A stretch of 29,619 nucleotides of DNA from Mnemiopsis leidyi (lineage: Eukaryota; Ctenophora; Tentaculata; Lobata; Bolinopsidae). The translations under genes and the position numbers were made by a program. Location: contig JH153885.1 of the NCBI GenBank assembly GCA_000226015.1, positions 285,050 to 314,668 of the forward strand. The letters are read 5' to 3'. The notes beneath the pieces were generated by a model, which was not told the DNA's origin, did no database searches, and was given only the letters and a program-made list of their open reading frames with translations. Shown here one piece after another: positions 10,889 through 19,792 of this stretch; within the stretch, counting starts at the first letter, position 1; every line of letters starts with the position of its first letter.

Positions 10889-13547
10889 CGTAAAAATAAT
10901 CCAAGGTCATAAGCTACCCTGAGAGGATAACTTACTAGATCACTGTAAATATTTAAAGGTTTTAAAAGAAGTTTTTTTGCATAAAATTAGGTATGATCAG
11001 AGGTCTGTTTATGGCGACACGGATTCAGATAATTGGTATTCTTGCATTCCCTAGAATTGCCGGTGTCAATTCAATTCAAATCAATTTATAAAATTTTCGT
11101 ATCACAATTATACAGGAAAATAATTTACTATACATACATTGTACAAGGATCGTAAATGTGTTACAGGATACCACCTGAGGCTGAATGAGTCCAGCTCTTT
11201 TGACAGGGCAGCCCACTAAGGCCGAAAACTACATAAAATTTTTAATCACATAAGAAAACAAATTTACTAATTGACAAGCGATCTCAATGAAATCATATTT
11301 TCAATAGCAGAGGCTCTTATACTTTTGTTTGGAAAATAACCCGCCATTCTCACTGTGATTCAGGCCTTAAACCAGAATCGTAAGAAAGGTGGCTGATTGC
11401 AATCAAACAGGGGAAATAAAAGTGTGTTCTAATCTTGCTGTCAAAAAGTGTTCTTCTTTAAATGATCTTTTTCTTTTGAGGATTCTATAATTTAATTTCT
11501 TGCTAAATTTAAACTTAAGTTTAAGATTTGTTTGAAACCATGTACCTCCTAACAATAGTGCCAGAGTTAACAATGAGAAAATGCTTCAATTAACAAGCCT
11601 GTTACCCAACTGTATACATCCAGTGTTGTGATTGGCTTGCAAACTGCGATCAGGTATCAACTTCCCCTTCAGGCATGACAACAACTAGGGCTCAAAACAA
11701 GCAGGTTTAAGTAATGACAAAATTTTATGATATATGACATATAAAAGAACTACCTTTTTGTATATTTTTAGGAGCCACCTTGTGGGAGAAGGAGGTCACA
11801 TACATGTGACTGGGTAATCTGTCAAGTTTGGAATTGACTAAAATATGAATTAGTCATACTATACAGTAATCTGTGTCTAATGATTACATGTAGTATGCAC
11901 CATTGATAATGATATCACCTTAGTTGGGCCTATTCATTATATTTATTTCATTGCTTTGTTGTGATAATGGCATTTTCTTCTTCTGATTGCTGCCTAAAGG
12001 CTGTCCTTGGCTTTGTATTATCATTTCTAGCTTTTATTAATTGTTTAATTACTCTTTCTGATCACACTCCTGAGACAATTTTTTGAAATATCAGATCCTC
12101 ATTCCATTTTCACAGCTTCAGTTAATGATCATGTGAAGATGTGGCTCAAGCGAAACAAACAGCTTTGTACAGTGAACTAAGACAGGTTAGTTTGCACTAT
12201 ATGTGGATCAAATTAATGCTTATAAAACCATTCAGAAGCATGGCATCCAGAAGAAACATGGCATAAACAGCTAATCTTATAGCTATAGCCGAATTGAATC
12301 CCAAAAAGTGAGCGGGCAAACGTTCAATCTGATTGAACAAGGCTTAAGGTTGATTTGGTCTAGCAAAGACATCTCTAAAGGAACTAAATTACTAGCATAA
12401 ATTGGATGACTTCATAAAATTTTAACATGCTTGGGTCATACATAAGGCAAGGTAAATGTCTAACATGTGTGTCAAACCAACATGTTCTAACAAAACTCAT
12501 CTTCGAATACTATATCATGTCCAAGAGAGAAAGCATATCACTCACTTTATCTTGACTGAGTGACTATACATTTTCTTCCTTCTTCTGCATTGGTTACAAA
12601 GATTAGTTGCATTTTGCCTATATCTAATATTATATAATTACCTTATATAGTTTACTGAGATTATACAATAACTGATTGCACGCTGGCATATAAAAAGTGT
12701 GCTTATTAGGCACAATTTTTAAATGCCCTAGTATATTTCCGATGAAGTTTCGAATCGTATTGAAAGTGGAGGTTACTTGGAGAATAAGATAAAGCAGAAC
12801 AGTTCTCTAAAAGATAACCCTTTGGTTGCTAAAAAGAAGTTAATGAACAACTATTAGGCCAATTTAACCTGAGTGTTTGCTCAAATTACATTTAATGACA
12901 AGTAGTAATTACTTAATTTAGAGTTTTAAAGATATTTTAAGAGTTTAGGTGTGATTATGCTGGCGTCATTTATGAATTATTTATTAACAATGGGTCCTGT
13001 AGAAAGTCCTATGTTGTTCACAGTAATGTTAACTCAAGAATTGTTTGTCAAAGCATGTCACCTAGCCTAAGCATGGCAATGGCACCAGTTTTTGTCGCTG
13101 ATTGCACCCTGCATTGACCTGCGGTAAAGGTGGACTGGAAAAAGCTCATGACACTCGATTCCTTGGTTTAGCTGCTCTGTAACGTTGTCTGCTCTGAGAT
13201 GCTAACCACAGCCCAGATTCTGAAGACTATAAGTTCTTGTTCAGCTGCAACTAGTTAAAGCAGATTTCACTCCCACTGGTCATTGCCCAATAAGTATGTG
13301 CAACACCACCTGCATGCAAGGACTAAAAACAAATGTTCTAAATGTTTAACGTATCTCTATTACTGGCACATGGCTGCACTTGATACTGGCCGCAGCCCTC
13401 GTGCTTGTGCGCTGCTGCCTGCTTGGTCCCCCATTGCATGAAATAAATCAAGTCACAGGCCATTGGTGATCTTATCTCTACATATATTTGTATTATAATA
13501 AGCCAGAATTTAAATGTTTTTCGCTGAAATGTTCTTTCCTCTTACAG
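10889..13547. other. Gene-poor stretch between divergent genes
   Basis: The left part should hold the promoter of the minus-strand gene at 10888. At about 11065-11100 there is a low-complexity run built from ATTCAA and ATCAATTTATAA. The last 500 bases (13060-13440) are less AT-rich and may hold the promoter or 5' non-coding exon of the 95-residue membrane protein. I could not define that exon. Confidence 0.4.
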
Positions 13548-13556
13548 GGTGGGATA

Positions 13557-14009
13557 ATGTCAGAGCGGCACAATAATCTCAGAAAACGATGGGGCCTCCT
13601 TTCGCTTGTCATCTTAGCATTGATATTTCCATTTGCAGTCATAGGTAAGCATTTAAATTTTTGCAAATGGATATTACATTTATGTTTATTGAAAATTAGC
13701 TGGCTTCTCATTCCAAAAATTTTCTTATCAAGCCTCAACCTGTGATGAATTTCTAAAAATTTACTTCTAAAATCATAATTTCATAATTCTATCACAAATC
13801 AATAATCAGGGATGTTCCTTCTTTCGCCTCTATTCATCATCCTACTATTCTGCTGTTTCTGTTGGTGTTTATTAGCTGTGTGCCTTGTTGAGGTGGAGGA
13901 CAGACAGATAAGATGTGATCATGTCCCAAGACAACATGGACCACCAAGTGGAGACTGTGGTCCACCAGTTGACCCATTGCCACCAGATCAACGACCAAAA
14001 GGACATTAG
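13557..14009 (+). CDS. Small double-membrane-span protein, 95 aa, two coding exons
   Basis: Exon A starts after a strong acceptor (TTTCCTCTTACAG, exon start 13548) nine bases before the ATG at 13557. It codes MSERHNNLRKRWGLLSLVI onward to GTCATAG|GTAAGC (end 13644). Exon B (13810-14009) enters in matching phase after AATAATCAG and ends at TAG. The joined protein has a basic N-terminus (RKR), two hydrophobic spans (about residues 13-33 and 35-54) separated only by G-M-F-L-L-S-P, a cysteine cluster in span 2 (FCCFCWCLLAVC), then an acidic patch and a proline-rich tail (PPSGDCGPPVDPLPPDQRPKGH without its first residues). A hairpin in the membrane with both ends on one side, and palmitoylation of the cysteines, are plausible inferences. 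An upstream non-coding exon is implied by the acceptor. AATAAA lies at 14564. I do not recognise a family. Confidence 0.72.
13645..13809 (+). other. Intron 1 (coding) of the 95-aa membrane protein gene
   Basis: A 165-bp phase 1 intron with donor GTAAGC and acceptor AATCAATAATCAG. The pyrimidine tract is weak, but the frame and the membrane-span continuity across the junction support it. Confidence 0.7.
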
Positions 14010-14569
14010 CAAGTTTAATCCTGGGCATTAATTATTTAAGCAATTGAATGAATAAGTAAACGACAAATTTCAGTAAATTACAGTAATTTTTATGCAGTAT
14101 TAATAGTTGGATGATCTTAGAGAACTAGAAGTATACTTGTGAAACATAGATATAAATTGTTTTGTGGCAAGTTCTTTTTTCCCACAACAATAGAGGCTTA
14201 ATTTTTATTTATCCTCTCACAGATCACAGATAATCTTGTTCCTTGAGGAGATAAATAGTAAATTTGTAACAAAAAGTCCACCGCATGTCTCATTAATTTA
14301 GATACGTTTGTCGTTTTGAATGTTATCAAAACAAAATGAGGTGTGAGGACAGCTGCGTTATCTTTTGTAATTAAAGATGGTACAATTATCATGCATTTTA
14401 TGCTCAAAGAGTGCAAGTGATCCATATGTTAAAGTGACTTTTTCATATTGAATTCTAAAATTGAGAGCGTTATAGCTATAAAATACTTTGGCTATGTATA
14501 GTTAAAGTTTTTTAAAACTAGCATAGCTGTCTAGCTCATGCTACGCCTCGAGTTGCATAAGCAAATAAA
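14010..14569 (+). other. Probable 3' UTR of the 95-aa membrane protein gene
   Basis: No ORF is supportable here. The first canonical AATAAA after the stop is at 14564-14569, which would give a 3' UTR of about 560-580 bases. Less canonical AATAAG occurs near 14050. Confidence 0.4.
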
Positions 14570-15330
14570 AATCTGTGCAGCAGCGCGCACCCTCCCGACT
14601 TTTCATTTTTGGGTTCAGGGTTGCTAAACCAGTAAAGCCCATATGTGTGCGCGCGCGTCTTCAAATTTGAACAGGTCGCCAGCTAGCTCACACACTGTCT
14701 TAAATACTGTTGACTGTGGCTATACTTGTCTCACGTTGTTACCCTTTTCAAAAATTTTTTAAATTTGGGGGCGTGGCTGCGCCGCGCGCGCCGGAGTTGT
14801 CAGACGTTACCTGACCTGCTGCCGCTTCGCGGCAGCCCCCGCGCACGAAGCAACGCCGAAGACTGCCGCTTCGCGGCAGCAGAGCTATGCAACGTGTATG
14901 TTAAAAATAGCCAACATAGCCCGGCCCTTGGACTTGACGAGACGATATCCTTCTAACGTTCAAACGCGCGCGCCTTATCTGCACTCACCTAAGTGAGCTT
15001 TATTGCTGTTTGCCGCGTCGCGAGTCCGTTCAAATTTCAAATTTAACGCTAAGCTCGCCAAATATATTTGTAGGTTGATAACCTACTGTGGCGGCCATCA
15101 CGCGCTATTGCGCATTTCTGGCCTGCGCATCGCCCGTTAACAAATATACTTGATATAATAGTATAACTGTTAAACAAGAGTTGCCGCTGCGCGGCAGTGC
15201 AGGCCTGAAAACTACAAAGATTTTTACTTATAAGGCCCGTTTGGTGGTAATGGGATTTATTTCACTTATTAACCAGGTGCAGCTTGAGCGCGACGCGCGC
15301 AAAAGGGCTCTGGTTAGAGCATTTATTGAT
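14570..15330. repeat. GC-rich block with recurring hairpins, possible mobile element
   Basis: This block interrupts the AT-rich background with GCGCGC runs (for example 14651-14658, 14781-14792 and 14966-14973). A near-identical hairpin, GCTGCCGCTTCGCGGCAGC, occurs at 14818-14836 and again, with one end base changed, at 14862-14880. A related one, TGCCGCTGCGCGGCA, lies at 15182-15196. TTCAAATTTGAAC-like palindromic segments lie near 14670 and 15028. Repeated palindromes of this type are common in non-autonomous DNA elements, but I could not define terminal repeats or target duplications. Confidence 0.45.
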
Positions 15331-16232
15331 TCTAAAATCAAATGTATTTAACTGTGAACTGGAATAGCGTATCGCTTTAAAACTTGTGTTCTAACGTTTA
15401 ATATAGTTAATTAAGATATGTCTTGTGACTTATCTATATCTATATGATAATGAGTACGATCATTTATATGTATGAATGGTTAACAACAACTAAACATGGT
15501 CAATTATCCATCTTGATATAAATCATCTGAGAATAAGATAAAGCAATTTTATAAAAACGTAATGTACTATTTCATTTCACGTTTTCTTGACGCACAATGC
15601 GATGCACACACCTAAATATGTTTTCCAGCCTTTTCCTATCACCTTTGATGATGCTAAGTTTGCTAATTTTGTAAAGCCCGTAATTTTGCTAAACCAGTAT
15701 TTTCTGACTTTGTCCGACCCTCATTCGAAGCGAATAAAATGTCGGGAGGGTGATATAACGCGATATAAACAATCAGTTTATTTCGCGATACTCTACTTTT
15801 ACAACTCGTGCACATTATTTGATGGATAACATTTACTTTAGCTCGTCATTTTTGGCTGAGCTACTATTATGTTTTGTCCAATTTATATGTATATTCCACA
15901 CAGTCTTTCTCTCTTTCCCTTCTCTTGTTAATCGACGTTATTTTTGAGTTTCAGTCAAGCAAATAGGCAGACTTTTACTTCGGAATCTTAGCTATGCCAC
16001 TCTTGCCTTCTGGTCGGGTTGCCATTATTGTTACAGTCGATTGTTTTATTGAAGAAATTTGATTTACATCGTCTGTTAAATATCTTGATAATTATAGGTG
16101 TTTGCCGGCTGTTATCTGCTTTAATCAGTCTTCAAATGTTGTATTGAAAAATTGTACTGTGAAATGTGATTTACGTGTTATGTTCATCTTTGATTTGTGA
16201 TATGTTTTGATGTAATATAATATTGGTCTCAC
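15331..16232. other. Gene-poor stretch
   Basis: The plus frame at 15587-15829 (80 codons) starts with TTG and contains no recognisable motif or splice context; I do not annotate it as a gene. Nothing else can be supported. Confidence 0.45.
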
Positions 16233-17134
16233 CAGAGGCGGCTCGTAAGTGACTGGACTTGGCATGGGTGGGTACTAGAGACGGGCGCTCGGGGCGGGGG
16301 TTTGGGGGGCTTGCCCCTAACTGCCCGAGGCCTCGCCGTAGGAGCTACATGGCGATTTTTTAGGTCTAGAGCGCACCAGAAGGCACTTAAACGATAATTT
16401 TTGTCGTTTGAAAGGAATTCCATAAGACAGAAAATATCAGTGTTTGCGATGCCAATTTCTGCAAAAGATGAAATGCTAGAATGCCAAATGGCAAATTTGC
16501 TGTCATTCAATTTTTAGATTTTTGATCTAAACGATGTCATGTCAAATCAGCCATAACAATTTGACAGTGCAAAACATTGAAGGCACGTGCATGCAGCATC
16601 TTTCTAATTAAATCTCCTATTTTTCTGCTGGTACTAATTCGTACACCTGGCAAGATAACCTGAAAATTTTAAGTTAAACGGACAAAAGGAATCGGAGTTA
16701 CAATGCTTCAAAGTTTCTAACATTTTACGCATTTTAACACGTGCAAACTTTGCGTGCTTGTAGCACGCGCGAATTGCGCGTCCACAAGAACAAGCATGCC
16801 AAATCTTAGAGTCGGCCGACCTACGCACTTGAAACTGTACAACTTTTAAATTTCGTGGACATTATGGCGTCATGGTGGGTACATTCATGAGATCGTGGGT
16901 ATTTTCTGTATCTACGCGAATAACGCTTGATTCATAATCCGATTTTGAGGTCAGTACAAATTGCTGCGCGTTCCTGCATTAGCACAATGATATTCCATTT
17001 CGAATGCAATAAATTAATAACGGCTGAGATTTTTTTATTAAGTAACGGTAACGTTTTTCGATGGTAACGGTTTTCAAGTTCCGTGGGTACATCTGAGTAC
17101 CCACGTACCCACGTACCCACACAAGCCGCCCCTG
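16233..17134. mobile_element. Non-autonomous hAT-type DNA transposon, 902 bp
   Basis: The left end reads CAGAGGCGGCTCGTAAGT. The right end, in reverse complement, reads CAGGGGCGGCTTGTGTGG. These form terminal inverted repeats of about 13 bases with two mismatches and the CAG(A/G)GGCGGCT start seen in hAT superfamily elements. The flanking octamers are GGTCTCAC on the left and GGGCTTAC on the right, 6 of 8 matching, as expected for an ageing 8-bp hAT target duplication. No transposase frame survives; the minus-strand frame at 16229-16510 runs across the end of the element and is not a gene. Inside are a G-rich run near the left end and a tandem ACGTACCC array next to the right end (about 17093-17120). 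Confidence 0.75.
16283..16309 (+). other. G-quadruplex-type G-run motif
   Basis: Four G runs on the plus strand: GGG, five other bases, GGGG, one base, GGGGG, three Ts, GGGGGG. This fits the usual G3+N1-7 rule. It lies in the left part of the hAT element. Confidence 0.6.
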
Positions 17135-18043
17135 GGGCTTACAATGCTCTAATGACCATTTGAGTACCACACTTATACCTTGAACTAAAACTTGTTTCTG
17201 AGGTCTTGAATGTTGTGTCACTGATGTTAACCCAAGTTAATTTTGAAGCTGTTTTGTAAAAATTATTGTTTCTGTATATCAGTGCTTAGGCTTAAGTAAA
17301 ATACGAATCTTTAAAAATATGATTTTATTTTCTTGGTATTCTACACAATCAAAATATAGAATATAAATCATTTCTCTGAGTTGGATACGCAGCGCAATTT
17401 GCGCCTGGCAGCAGCAAAACTCAACAATCACTCTAGGCTGAGCCTTGCACAGCGCCTAGCGCCATTCTCAAAAGATGTTACTCTCAATATGATGTAAATT
17501 GTACAGCAATCACTTATCAGTAAATAAATGCTAGATTTAACAATTATCAGTTAATGCATGCTACAGTCATCATGGAATATGGGATAAACGGTAAAGAAAG
17601 TAGATACGTTGCTTAAGTTTTTATCACTCCTTGTGACAACAAGAATAGAGCTACATATATTAATATTCCTTTAAAGTCAAGTTAGGATTTCCCTGATCCC
17701 ACCTGAGTTTCAAACATAATTTTCTACACTGCTTAAACACCATCATACTCGCCAAGCAACAGCATTCAGGGGAGTGCTATTTCTGCAGTCCTCACAGGGA
17801 GCACTGGAGCAGTCTTCTCAATCTTTCTGAGAAAAATAATCAGCCAAGCCAGAATATCATAAAGTTGAATATTTCATGATTGTGTTGCAAAAATATATTC
17901 AGAAAAAACATTGTGTATTGTTAAATTATTGTTAAATTCACAGTTTCATTCATTTTATAATAAAAATGGACTTTAATATGAAACGGTTACTGTTACATAC
18001 CTGTACCCTCTGCATTTTGCTTTACTCAAGTTATATTTTACAG
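17135..18043. other. Upstream region of the 7TM gene
   Basis: AT-rich DNA with short palindromes such as GCGCAATTTGCGC near 17391. The acceptor at 18043 implies that a 5' non-coding exon of the 7TM gene lies somewhere to the left; I could not place it with confidence. Confidence 0.4.
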
Positions 18044-18048
18044 GTCAA

Positions 18049-18930
18049 ATGGCGTCAATAACACAGCTGATATGTTCTGTGTTCGCATTCACAATTTCAC
18101 AAGTGTTTGTGTTGTCAGCCCTCCTTATTTGTTGTGGACTTTTTTCAATACTTCTTAATGGCAGACTTTTGGTCACTGGTGGCTGTAAAAGCACTACCAT
18201 TGCTGTAATGAATGTTTGTGCTGGAGTAAGCATCCTTTCATTTGGTGCTGCGCTTTTGCTTGATTATGAAGATTACACAAGCGGCCCTCCATTTAAGGAT
18301 GGTTTTGGACTGACATATAACTGGGATAACATGTCTCTGTGTACACTTACTTCCTTTCTGTTTCACCTGCTGAGTCTAAAAACATTTTTATTGTGTACAG
18401 TTGAGCAAGCAAAGACTTCTGCCAGTTATGGTTACAGAAGTAATGCACCACTGCTGTCACTAGTTATATCAACATTTTGCAACATCTCAAGTTCAGGATG
18501 GTTACTTATTGCTGCTGCGTACACATCATGTGAAGTAGCCTATAGATTTCTGTATGGGGGTGTTGGTACAGGCCCCGAACTGTATGGTGATCTCAAGATA
18601 ATTCAAGATGAGCAGAGTTTTGTTGAATTGGGAATAACAATGGTATTTCTATTTGTCATCCCTGCTGTTGTTGCAGCTAAACTTTTGCTGGTTGGAAAAA
18701 CCTCTAATTTAAATATGAAGTTTGCTAACATGACAACTGCTTTGTCAGCAATAGTTTTCGTAATGTGCCTTTCAAGTTTCTTTGTTGACACTATAGGGGG
18801 TAATTTTACTGTATACTTTCCGTTAAAATCTTTTATTTTTAGTTTAATATTTCAGTCTTGTTTTTGCATAAGTTTCCCGTTGTTACACACTTTTTACAAT
18901 CACTTTTATATTGATACACACAAAGTCTGA
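18049..18930 (+). CDS. Divergent rhodopsin-class (class A) GPCR-like 7TM protein, 293 aa
   Basis: One uninterrupted frame from ATG 18049 to TGA. The ATG is six bases into an exon that follows TATATTTTACAG, so a 5' UTR intron is likely. Seven hydrophobic spans fall at about residues 19-41, 50-71, 98-119, 134-158, 190-214, 229-250 and 257-280, with a very short N-terminus and no signal peptide. Class A landmarks are present: Cys98 at the start of TM3 with Cys161 in the second extracellular loop, Trp151 in TM4, Pro205 in TM5, and a TM7 end FPLLHTFYNHFY that lines up with NPxxY and its following residues. The functional motifs are altered: no Asp in TM2 (MNVCAGVSI), EQA at 119-121 in place of DRY, CLSS at 240-243 in place of CWxP, and FPxxH in place of NPxxY. 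N252-F-T and N94-M-S are possible glycosylation sites. AATAAA starts six bases after the stop. A ligand cannot be guessed; an orphan lineage-specific receptor is most likely. Confidence 0.8.
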   Translation: MASITQLICSVFAFTISQVFVLSALLICCGLFSILLNGRLLVTGGCKSTTIAVMNVCAGVSILSFGAALLLDYEDYTSGPPFKDGFGLTYNWDNMSLCTLTSFLFHLLSLKTFLLCTVEQAKTSASYGYRSNAPLLSLVISTFCNISSSGWLLIAAAYTSCEVAYRFLYGGVGTGPELYGDLKIIQDEQSFVELGITMVFLFVIPAVVAAKLLLVGKTSNLNMKFANMTTALSAIVFVMCLSSFFVDTIGGNFTVYFPLKSFIFSLIFQSCFCISFPLLHTFYNHFYIDTHKV

Positions 18931-18935
18931 TAGTC

Positions 18936-18941
18936 AATAAA
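18936..18941 (+). terminator. Polyadenylation signal AATAAA, 7TM gene
   Basis: Canonical hexamer starting six bases after the stop codon, so the 3' UTR would be only about 30 bases if it is used. A second AATAAA at 19557-19562 would give a UTR of about 650 bases. Confidence 0.5.
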
Positions 18942-19758
18942 GTAGGTATTGGAGAATGTTTAAAGAACAGTATTCATTGGAAACTTGTCCTAAACTTGCT
19001 TTAACAATTAACATGTGTCGGTAATTGACTATAAATAATGTGGAGCCAGGTATGATCAATCAAACACTCTCAATGTGGATACAAGTTTGCGAAAGTGTAA
19101 TAAGAAATAGAGCTGCAAGCATGGATAAGCACATCTTGTTACTTGTGAATTTGCGACACATCATTCACACAAATCCTGTTTTCTATAGTATGTAAGGAGT
19201 TTAAGTTTTGTGAATCTTTTTTATTCAACCGTGTTTTGTTGTTGAACTATTGATATTTCAAGTTTGAATTTTCTACCTATTTGATGGGATGAATATTGAC
19301 TAATATAATTTCACTAATTTCTTTGATCAGTTTGTGTCATATTTTTTACTTTAACCATTTGTAGTCTTATCACAATGTACAGGCTACGAATACAAATTAC
19401 CAATAAGTAATATAAATATACACATATTTTGTCTGAAGCAAATTTTTCAAATGCTGAGTTTCATTTGATGTACTGGACAGCGTAAATGTTCTGTTACTTG
19501 ATTCAGTTTGAATGTTTTATAATTCAGATTTAGATCCCTGGTACCACAAACAAATGAATAAATTTAATTGTTAGTTATCAAGTTATAAAGAAATGTGTCT
19601 TAAAACTTATCCCAATTCCCATCTATAAGCTACAGAGTTTGGACATCATGTGTTTATGCTCAACTACGTCCCAGTTCCCAATTCTCTATCGTGAACTGCC
19701 AATTAAAAAGCATAACCCATTAGGTTCTCAGATGTGAAACCCTACAACAGGAACGTCT
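18942..19758 (+). other. Possible long 3' UTR of the 7TM gene, otherwise empty
   Basis: AT-rich, no ORF. Contains AATAAA at 19557-19562, the alternative polyadenylation site for the 7TM gene. Confidence 0.35.
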
Positions 19759-19792
19759 ATGAAGATGACGGACAAGGAAAACCAGCAGAAAG
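19759..19792 (+). CDS. Candidate start exon (possibly of DZIP1)
   Basis: ATG at 19759 and a second, better-placed ATG at 19765 (AAGATGACG) open the frame M-K-MTDKENQQK, ending in phase 1 at AAAG|GTAGGA. The phase would fit the acceptor of the first recognised DZIP1 exon at 25568, giving a junction QQK-G-VQFQFRK. Against it, the donor is only moderate and the intron would be 5.8 kb with other possible exons inside. A different frame of the same bases is also open (FSDVKPYNRNVYEDDGQGK), so this is weak evidence. Confidence 0.2.

Noticed and set aside
13493..13738. 81-codon minus-strand ORF opposite exon A of the small membrane protein
   Set aside because: Shadow frame: the plus strand has matching splice sites, ATG and membrane span, while the minus frame has none.
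13837..14028. 63-codon minus-strand ORF opposite exon B
   Set aside because: Antisense shadow of the proline-rich tail and second membrane span.
15587..15829. 80-codon plus-strand ORF
   Set aside because: TTG start, no splice context, no motif; chance ORF length in this composition.
16229..16510. 93-codon minus-strand ORF
   Set aside because: It overlaps the terminal repeat and G-rich end of the hAT element and shows no transposase or other motif.
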